From Streptococcus cristatus (GTDB lineage Bacteria; Bacillota; Bacilli; Lactobacillales; Streptococcaceae), in contig NZ_RJNA01000003.1 in assembly GCF_003943815.1 (NCBI RefSeq), forward strand, positions 92,382 through 156,381: 64,000 nt of DNA, written 5' to 3'. Position numbers and translations under genes: made by a program. Below, in pieces: positions 58,186-64,000 of the stretch. Within the stretch, counting starts at the first letter, position 1, and every line of letters starts with the position of its first letter. The notes beneath the pieces were generated by a model. It was not told the DNA's origin. It ran no database searches and saw only the letters and a program-made list of their open reading frames with translations.

Positions 58186-58452
58186 ATGAACGTAAAAAAA
58201 TTCGCTATGCTTGTAACTCTTATCGGAATGTCTGTCTTTTTCCTAGCTGCATGCGGTTCTAAGAATGCTGACAATAAAGAAATTAGTGATGGGAAAAAAG
58301 TAGATTTTAAGAAAGATGCTGTTGATCAAAAAACGAAAACAGTAGACGGCAAGGAAGTGACAGAGTACACCATGCCGGACGGAAACGTGATTCAAATCCC
58401 AGCAGATGGAGAAGAATTACCAACAGATGAATCTGAATCAACTGATAAATAA
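58186..58452 (+). CDS. Small lipoprotein
   Basis: 88 residues from the ATG at 58186 (AAAGGAG). Signal with lipobox LAAC, Cys23 being lipidated; the mature part is about 65 residues, strongly charged, with EYTMPDGNVIQIPADG and an acidic Ser-rich end. Family unknown. It lies 28 bp before the membrane-fusion protein gene and may belong to the efflux system. The 238 bp upstream hold only a short hairpin (AGGAAAAGTCCT) and probable promoter. Confidence 0.78.
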   Translation: MNVKKFAMLVTLIGMSVFFLAACGSKNADNKEISDGKKVDFKKDAVDQKTKTVDGKEVTEYTMPDGNVIQIPADGEELPTDESESTDK

Positions 58453-58480
58453 AAGTTAGAACTTGTAGGTTGGAGGCAAT

Positions 58481-59746
58481 ATGTTTCAAATAAAAAAAAT
58501 GAATCGTAAAACCATTCTATTGGGAAGCACGGTCATTCTTGCTTGTGCAGGGCTGGGAGGCTATGTACTTCTTCATCAGGTTAATCAACAACAAGCCATG
58601 AAAATGGTCGATAATAAGATTGATTCACTGACGGTCCAAGATGCTGTTAATAACAGTAAAAAAACAAGCCTAGTTTTATCTGGAGAAGTAGTTGCTAACA
58701 ATAGTAGTAAGGTCAAAATTGACCCATCAAAAGGTGAAGTTAAGGAAGTATTCGTTAAAAATGGCGATACTGTTACACAAGGCCAGCCCCTCTTTTCCTA
58801 TGTGACCTCTCAGGAATTGACAGCTCAGTCTGCTCAGTATGATGCTCAAGCTAAAGCCAATAGCATTACGGCTGCACAAACTAGCGCATCTATCAAATGG
58901 GAAACCTATAACCGAAAGCTGGCTAATCTCAATACTCTTAAGAATAAATACAATTCTAGTAAGGATGAGTCTTTGTTAGATCAGATAAAATCTGCTGAAG
59001 ACGAGCTGGCTCAAGCGCTAAGTGACGCAAAGACTGCTGACAATGAAGTAACGAATGCTCAGATTGAGGCTGAAAAGGCTCAGGTGACAGCTCAGACGGA
59101 ATCAGACCGTATGAAATATGATACTGTGACGGCTGATACAGCGGGAACCATTACCTCTATGAACGAAGATCTTCCAACTCAGTCCAAGGCTAAAAAGGAA
59201 GAAGAAACCTTTATCGAAATCATGGACAAGTCCAAAACTTTGATCAAAGGGAGCGTTAGTGAATTTGACCGTGAGAAGCTGAATGTGGGTCAGAGAGTAG
59301 ATGTTGTGGACCGCAAGGATCCTAAGAAACGTTGGAGTGGTACCGTGACGCAAGTCGGCACCTTGACAACTGCAAATACCGGAAATAGCAATGGTGGAAA
59401 TAAACAACAGGAAAATCCCAACCAAGGCAAGTATCCTTATACTGTCGAGCTGGATCAGGGTGGTGAAATGCCACTTGTAGGCTCCCATTCTTATGTCAAT
59501 GTCGTAGAAAATGCTCCTGAGGCCGGTAAGGTTGTTGTCAATAAAGCCTATACTTTCAGTAAAAATGGTAAGACCTATGTCTGGAAGGTAGAGGGCAAAA
59601 AGGTGAAAATGAAGGAAGTTAAGACCAAGAAAGTTTCTGACCGTTTGGTAGAGATTACAGAAGGTCTGACTATGCAGGATACCATTTCGACGCCTAGAGA
59701 AGGCATGAAAGACGGGATGGAGGTAGGACAGAATGTTAAAGCTTAA
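58481..59746 (+). CDS. MacA-like membrane fusion protein of an efflux system
   Basis: 421 residues. One N-terminal membrane span (about 11-30), lipoyl half-motifs (VVANNSSKVKIDPSKGEVKEVFVKNGDTV, about 72-100), an alpha-helical hairpin (about 112-210) and beta-barrel domains. This is the HlyD/MacA type used with Gram-positive MacB-like transporters. Pneumococcal relatives (Spr0693-0695) have been linked to antimicrobial-peptide resistance. TTGGAGG precedes the ATG; the 3' end overlaps the ATPase gene by 14 bp. Confidence 0.9.
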   Translation: MFQIKKMNRKTILLGSTVILACAGLGGYVLLHQVNQQQAMKMVDNKIDSLTVQDAVNNSKKTSLVLSGEVVANNSSKVKIDPSKGEVKEVFVKNGDTVTQGQPLFSYVTSQELTAQSAQYDAQAKANSITAAQTSASIKWETYNRKLANLNTLKNKYNSSKDESLLDQIKSAEDELAQALSDAKTADNEVTNAQIEAEKAQVTAQTESDRMKYDTVTADTAGTITSMNEDLPTQSKAKKEEETFIEIMDKSKTLIKGSVSEFDREKLNVGQRVDVVDRKDPKKRWSGTVTQVGTLTTANTGNSNGGNKQQENPNQGKYPYTVELDQGGEMPLVGSHSYVNVVENAPEAGKVVVNKAYTFSKNGKTYVWKVEGKKVKMKEVKTKKVSDRLVEITEGLTMQDTISTPREGMKDGMEVGQNVKA

Positions 59747-60407
59747 GAACATCCACAAATCTTATCAACAGGGCAGTCAGGAATTTCCGATTTTGAAAGG
59801 AATTGATTTGCATGTGAAAGAGGGGGATTTTCTAGCGATCATGGGGCCGTCTGGATCAGGTAAGTCCACTTTGATGAACATTATCGGCTGTTTGGACAAG
59901 GCTAGCGCAGGTTCTTATCATATCGAAGGGACTGACGTCTCTGACCTGTCCGATAACCAACTATCTGATTTGCGTAATCAGAAAATTGGCTTTGTTTTCC
60001 AGAATTTCAACCTCATGCCCAAGCTGACAGCCTGTCAAAATGTTGAACTACCTCTGACTTACATGAAAGTTCCTAAAAAAGAACGACGCGAGCGTGCCTT
60101 AGAAATGCTACGACTGGTCGGCCTGGAAGAAAGAAGTGACTTCAAGCCTATGGAGCTGTCCGGTGGTCAAAAGCAGCGGGTAGCCATTGCGCGTGCCCTG
60201 GTGACCAATCCCAGCTTTATCTTGGGAGACGAGCCGACTGGGGCGCTGGATACTAAGACCAGTGTTCAGATTATGGAGCTGTTCAAGCAATTTAATGAAC
60301 AAGGTAAGACCATTGTCATCATTACCCACGAGCCGGAAGTGGCTCAGCTTTGCAAGCAAACGGTTGTCTTGCGGGACGGTAATATAGAGACTAGGGCATT
60401 AGGATAG
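59733..60407 (+). CDS. MacB-type ABC transporter ATP-binding protein
   Basis: 224 residues. Walker A GPSGSGKST (about 40-48), Q-loop FVFQNFNLMP, signature LSGGQKQRVAIARAL, Walker B FILGDEPTGALD, and the switch His in VIITHEP. This is the LolD/MacB subfamily that drives mechanotransmission rather than membrane channel transport. It overlaps the MFP gene and is followed 11 bp later by the permease gene. Confidence 0.95.
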   Translation: MLKLKNIHKSYQQGSQEFPILKGIDLHVKEGDFLAIMGPSGSGKSTLMNIIGCLDKASAGSYHIEGTDVSDLSDNQLSDLRNQKIGFVFQNFNLMPKLTACQNVELPLTYMKVPKKERRERALEMLRLVGLEERSDFKPMELSGGQKQRVAIARALVTNPSFILGDEPTGALDTKTSVQIMELFKQFNEQGKTIVIITHEPEVAQLCKQTVVLRDGNIETRALG

Positions 60408-60418
60408 AAGGGGGCTAT

Positions 60419-61636
60419 ATGGAAGATATTTTTGTAGCTCTAAACTCCATCCTGTCCCACAAAATGCGCTCTATGCTGACCATGCTGGGGATTATCATCG
60501 GGATTGGCGCTATTATTGCTATCTTTTCCATTATCGAAGGAAATACGGAAAATACAAAACGTCAGCTGATCGGTGGTAGCAATAATACTATCAAAGTTGT
60601 CTACGATAAGAAAAGCGCCATCGATCCCTCTATTCCAGAAAAATCCCAAGCGCAGAAGCCTTCCTACATTCCCTTCATGGGAGAGGAGGTCTTGTCCAAA
60701 ATCAAGGAAATTCCTGGAGTTAAAAATGCTTTGATGACCTATGGGGCGGACGAAAAGATTTACTATCTCAGTCAAAAGTCATCTAGCAAGGTTCAGGCAG
60801 TTTCCCAGTCAGTAGCTGATATCAAGCAGCAACGACTGTTGGAAGGGGAGGGTTTTGACTCTGAAGCCTTCAAGAATCAAGAACAAGTAACCTATCTAGA
60901 AAAGTCTCTTTATGATACTCTTTTTCCTAAGGGAGACGGTATCGGTAAGTATGTAGAAGTCAAGGGCAATCCTTTTAAAGTTATCGGCGTCTTTGAGTCT
61001 ACTGAGCAGAGTGGCCTGACCTCTGGTTCGGAAAAGGTAGCCTATATTCCTCTGCAACAATGGCATCGGATTTTTGATACCATCAATGTCAGCCCAGAAG
61101 TAACCGTTCAGACCCACAAAGCCGATGATTTGAAGAAGGTAGCCAAGAAAGTTAGTGATTACCTCAATCAGCAGATGCCTCAGTCAGACTATATGTTTGG
61201 TGTGCTAAATCTGCAAGAATTTGAACGTCAATTGGATAACCTTAACCAGTCTAACTTTGTCTTGCTAGCGGGTATTGCCAGCATCTCCCTCTTAGTCGGA
61301 GGTATTGGGGTTATGAATATCATGCTGGTTTCAGTGACAGAGCGGACACGTGAAATCGGGATTAAAAAGGCTCTGGGAGCTCGGCGAAAGATCATTCTCA
61401 AGCAGTTCCTGATCGAAGCGGTCATCCTGACTCTGATGGGAGGAATTATTGGTGTGGTAGCAGGTATCGCCTCTGGCTTTGCTATTACCCAGTCTCTGGC
61501 CTACCCATATATTTTATCTCTATTTTCGGTCTTTGTAAGTTTGCTCTTTTGTTGTATAATAGGAGTAGTATTTGGGCTCTTGCCGGCTGTGAAAGCATCC
61601 AAGCTGGATCCAATTGAAGCCCTGCGATTTGAATAA
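60419..61636 (+). CDS. MacB-type ABC permease
   Basis: 405 residues. First span about 18-41 (MLTMLGIIIGIGAIIAIFS), a large outer MacB_PCD domain (about 45-275), then three C-terminal FtsX-type spans (about 283-305, 335-360, 365-390) with TERTREIGIKKALGARR between. With the preceding two proteins it forms an ATP-driven exporter, probably for peptides or membrane-active compounds. Confidence 0.93.
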   Translation: MEDIFVALNSILSHKMRSMLTMLGIIIGIGAIIAIFSIIEGNTENTKRQLIGGSNNTIKVVYDKKSAIDPSIPEKSQAQKPSYIPFMGEEVLSKIKEIPGVKNALMTYGADEKIYYLSQKSSSKVQAVSQSVADIKQQRLLEGEGFDSEAFKNQEQVTYLEKSLYDTLFPKGDGIGKYVEVKGNPFKVIGVFESTEQSGLTSGSEKVAYIPLQQWHRIFDTINVSPEVTVQTHKADDLKKVAKKVSDYLNQQMPQSDYMFGVLNLQEFERQLDNLNQSNFVLLAGIASISLLVGGIGVMNIMLVSVTERTREIGIKKALGARRKIILKQFLIEAVILTLMGGIIGVVAGIASGFAITQSLAYPYILSLFSVFVSLLFCCIIGVVFGLLPAVKASKLDPIEALRFE

Positions 61637-61657
61637 ATAAAGGAGAATCAAGCATAT

Positions 61658-62314
61658 ATGCACAAGATTTTAGTAGTGGAAGACGATACTACGATCAATC
61701 AAGTCATTTGTGAGTTTTTAAAAGAAAGTAACTATGCAGTTACACCAGTCTTTGATGGAGGCGAGGCTTTGCTTCAATTTGAAGCAGAGTCTTTTGACTT
61801 AGTTATTTTAGACATGATGTTGCCAACCATGAGTGGACTGGATGTCCTCAAGGAAATTCGCAAGACTTCTCAGATTCCGGTCATGATCCTGACAGCACTA
61901 GATGATGAGTACACTCAGCTAGTCAGCTTTAACCATCTCATCAGCGACTATGTGACCAAGCCTTTCTCACCACTGATCTTAGTCAAACGTATTGAGAATA
62001 TTCTGCGACGAAATACGGTTGCTTCAGAGATTACTGTCGGTGAACTGACAGTCTCTGTCGATGATTGTACAGTTTATTGGCAGGAAGAAAAGATGCCTCT
62101 GACCAAGAAAGAGTACGAAATCTTGCAGGCTCTAGCCAAGAGAAAGGATCACTTAGTGACCCGCGATCAGCTCATGAATACCATCTGGGGTTACAGCGAG
62201 CTGGACAGCCGGGTGCTGGATAATCATATCAAGAATATTCGTAAGAAGATTCCAGGTATTCCTCTGAAAACCATCACAGGTATGGGCTATCAGCTTGGAG
62301 GAGAAGACACGTGA
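61658..62314 (+). CDS. OmpR/PhoB-family response regulator
   Basis: 218 residues. Receiver domain with acidic pocket VVEDD, phosphorylated Asp52 (VILDMM), Thr79 and Lys101 (VTKPF). The C-terminal winged helix (about 122-216) has LTKKEYEILQAL and RVLDNHIKNIRKKI. It lies 21 bp after the transporter and overlaps the kinase gene by 4 bp. The likely regulon is the exporter itself. Confidence 0.95.
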   Translation: MHKILVVEDDTTINQVICEFLKESNYAVTPVFDGGEALLQFEAESFDLVILDMMLPTMSGLDVLKEIRKTSQIPVMILTALDDEYTQLVSFNHLISDYVTKPFSPLILVKRIENILRRNTVASEITVGELTVSVDDCTVYWQEEKMPLTKKEYEILQALAKRKDHLVTRDQLMNTIWGYSELDSRVLDNHIKNIRKKIPGIPLKTITGMGYQLGGEDT

Positions 62315-63687
62315 AGATTGTCAAAAAGAACTTCCTCTTGACGACTTTCATCATCTTTGTCGTTGTGACGATCGTTCTATCCACTCTCTATTTCGCCATG
62401 CCGGTTTATTACCAGCAGGTCAAGGGGGGAGAAGCCCAGCGTGAGTTTGCTCAGGTAGCCAAGCAGGTCAAGGGAAAGTCCAGCCAAGAAATCAGTGAGC
62501 TTTTGAGTAATTATAGCAAAAAAAACAATCAGATCTGGTTCACCTTGCTGGCAAAAGACAATACAATTCTTTACCCAGCACTCGAAACGAATGGAGAAAG
62601 CTCTCTCCAGCTGACCATTGTTCCGACCATTGCCAATAGCAATTATGAGAGTAAGACCCTGTCAGAAAGTTTTCGGACATCAGATGGCAAAGAAGTAGTC
62701 CTGCGTGGGGAATATTCTCTGCAGCCCGTTTCGGACGCCAGTCGGATCTTGCTCAATCTCTATCCCTTTGTATTATTCTTGTCGCTGAGTCTGGGTGGGC
62801 TTGCCGCCTATCTCTATAGTCGGACCTCCAGTCAGCGGATTAAGGATATCTCTTCTAGCACTCGACAAATGACGAGTCTGCTTCCAGACGTTTCCTGTCA
62901 GGTGAAAGGTCATGACGAGATTGCTGATTTGGCTCAGGATATCAATCACTTATATGCTAACCTCTTAACCAGTATGGAAGCTCTGCGATTAGAAAATGAG
63001 AAAGTCGCAGAAAGCGAGCGCGAAAAGGCAGAATTTCTCCGAATGACCTCCCACGAACTCAAGACCCCCATCACCAGCATGATGGGAATGATTGACGGGA
63101 TGATTTATGGAGTGGGTGATTTTAAAGATCGGGACAAATACCTACAGAAGTGCCGCGAAATATTGGAAGAACAATCAGGCTTAGTTCAGTCTATCCTAGC
63201 CATTTCAAAGCTAGAAATGACCATGGAGACAGAGCGAGAAATCTTCTCTCTCAAAGAGCTGCTTGAAGCAAATATCAGTACATACAAGGTTCTAGCGGAC
63301 CTCAAGCATTATCAATTTAATGTCCAACTTACAGAAACAAAAGTCCGAGGAAATAAGACCTATTTACTTAAAGCTATTAAAAATCTGATTGATAATGCCT
63401 TCCATTATACAGTAGACGGTGGAGAAATCTTGGTTCGTTTAGAAGATGGGGTATTAATTGTAGAAAATGAAGCTGAGCGAGTGTTGGATGAGTCACAGAT
63501 TCAGCAGATTTTCCAGCCATTTTATCGACCGGACTACAGTCGCAATCGTAAGGATGGCGGTACAGGACTGGGACTCTTTATCGTGCAGCAAATTTTGGAA
63601 AAGCACCATCTCACTTATCGCTTTGAAGCAGTTGAGAATAGGTGGATGCGCTTCACGATTTTTTTACCTCAAATGGAACAGATATGA
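62311..63687 (+). CDS. Sensor histidine kinase
   Basis: 458 residues from a GTG start overlapping the regulator (GTGA). Two spans (about 8-29 and 147-170) enclose an outer sensor domain of about 120 residues. HAMP-like linker, then HisKA with His248 in MTSHELKTPITS, N-box IKNLIDNAFHY, and GGTGLGLFIVQQI as G2 box. The stop codon TGA shares its last two bases with repeat copy C. The exact pair name is not recognised. Confidence 0.93.
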   Translation: MKIVKKNFLLTTFIIFVVVTIVLSTLYFAMPVYYQQVKGGEAQREFAQVAKQVKGKSSQEISELLSNYSKKNNQIWFTLLAKDNTILYPALETNGESSLQLTIVPTIANSNYESKTLSESFRTSDGKEVVLRGEYSLQPVSDASRILLNLYPFVLFLSLSLGGLAAYLYSRTSSQRIKDISSSTRQMTSLLPDVSCQVKGHDEIADLAQDINHLYANLLTSMEALRLENEKVAESEREKAEFLRMTSHELKTPITSMMGMIDGMIYGVGDFKDRDKYLQKCREILEEQSGLVQSILAISKLEMTMETEREIFSLKELLEANISTYKVLADLKHYQFNVQLTETKVRGNKTYLLKAIKNLIDNAFHYTVDGGEILVRLEDGVLIVENEAERVLDESQIQQIFQPFYRPDYSRNRKDGGTGLGLFIVQQILEKHHLTYRFEAVENRWMRFTIFLPQMEQI

Positions 63688-63858
63688 GGCTGGGACAAAA
63701 GTCCTAGCCTCTCAATTGTTTGGATTGTCGAGCAAGACGCAGTGGTTGAGTGGGCTCTACTAGGCTGATTTCATCAGCTTTTACAGCCCTACTCAACTGT
63801 GCGGAGGTGGGACGACGAGATCGAATTCTAACGAATTACTGATTTCTGTCCCACTCTC
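63686..63858 (-). repeat. 173-bp three-hairpin intergenic repeat, copy C (inverted)
   Basis: Reverse complement of the A/B design. On the plus strand it begins GAGGCTgGGAC-AAAA-GTCCtAGCCTC, a strong hairpin directly at the kinase stop, and ends CTGTCCCACTCTC. Stem II is GTTGAGT/ACTCAAC in element orientation, as in copy A. The shift in flanking strand shows the element can work in either direction. Confidence 0.92.
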
Positions 63859-64000
63859 ATTTTTGCTTGGATTTTTATAGGATAAATGTTTGAAAAGCAC
63901 TTTTATTCAAGTTTTGTTTTAAATTTAAAAGAAAAGTGCAAAAAACGCTTACAATATCACAAAATAATTGACTATTACCTTTATTAGGAGTAAACTAATG
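63859..64000 (+). promoter_or_regulatory. Upstream region of a gene starting at the window edge
   Basis: ATG at 63998-64000 with AGGAG about 8 bp ahead begins a gene outside the window. AACGCTTACA near 63940-63950 matches the right half of a CcpA cre site only. TTGACT near 63968 could be a -35. Product unknown. Confidence 0.4.

Noticed and set aside
63936..63950. Complete CcpA cre site near the right edge
   Set aside because: Only the right half fits the consensus; the left half is an A-run.

Overview
This window is chromosomal DNA from a Streptococcus. The content and order point to the Sanguinis/Mitis/Anginosus side of the genus, with a Sanguinis-group species as my best guess by inference. 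Supporting genes are rpsA, ezrA, rodA, ftsEX behind a frameshifted prfB, the murM/murN peptidoglycan branching pair, an Rgg regulator, a lacTFEG operon, a secreted lysin with GBS Bsp-like repeats, an Mn riboswitch before a P-type ATPase, and perfect CodY and DnaA boxes.

Layout. 1-5868: the end of parE, then a roughly 4.7 kb accessory block that separates parE from parC (AT-rich membrane/GNAT chimera, 41-bp tandem palindrome array, DUF6261-like protein, two GNATs, a class III Fic AMP-transferase, an ANT(6)-like protein). 5869-12644: parC, CodY-controlled ilvE, a DUF2969 protein, tRNA-Tyr and tRNA-Gln, rpsA, a membrane matrixin. 12895-17592: promoter, RNA antiterminator site and lacTFEG for lactose/beta-galactoside PTS uptake and hydrolysis. 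17830-24558: ABC-F protein, small gene, rgg, an amber-interrupted MFS gene, thioesterase, HAD phosphatase, DnaA-box cluster, tpiA. 24623-32427: modular lysin, then a minus-strand HD-HAD-murM-murN operon. 32545-41725: DUF1934, riboswitch plus cation ATPase, DUF2785, phosphoesterase, prfB-ftsE-ftsX, MBL hydrolase. 41858-54509: dinG, yeiH-like, rodA, DJ-1, HAD, gyrB, ezrA, serB, glycerate kinase, two small minus-strand genes. 54627-63687: eno, membrane protein, lactonase, and a lipoprotein/MacAB-like efflux/two-component cluster.

The most notable things are: (1) a self-inhibited Fic AMP-transferase placed between the two topoisomerase IV genes, members of an enzyme class known as targets of FicT toxins; (2) a ~174-bp three-hairpin repeat present three times, with compensatory base changes, that supplies or touches stop codons of neighbouring genes; (3) at least five genes with an extended -10 box 6-9 bp before the ATG and no Shine-Dalgarno, predicting leaderless mRNAs; (4) a 41-bp-period array of dyads. 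I ran no searches; names rest on motif and family recognition.
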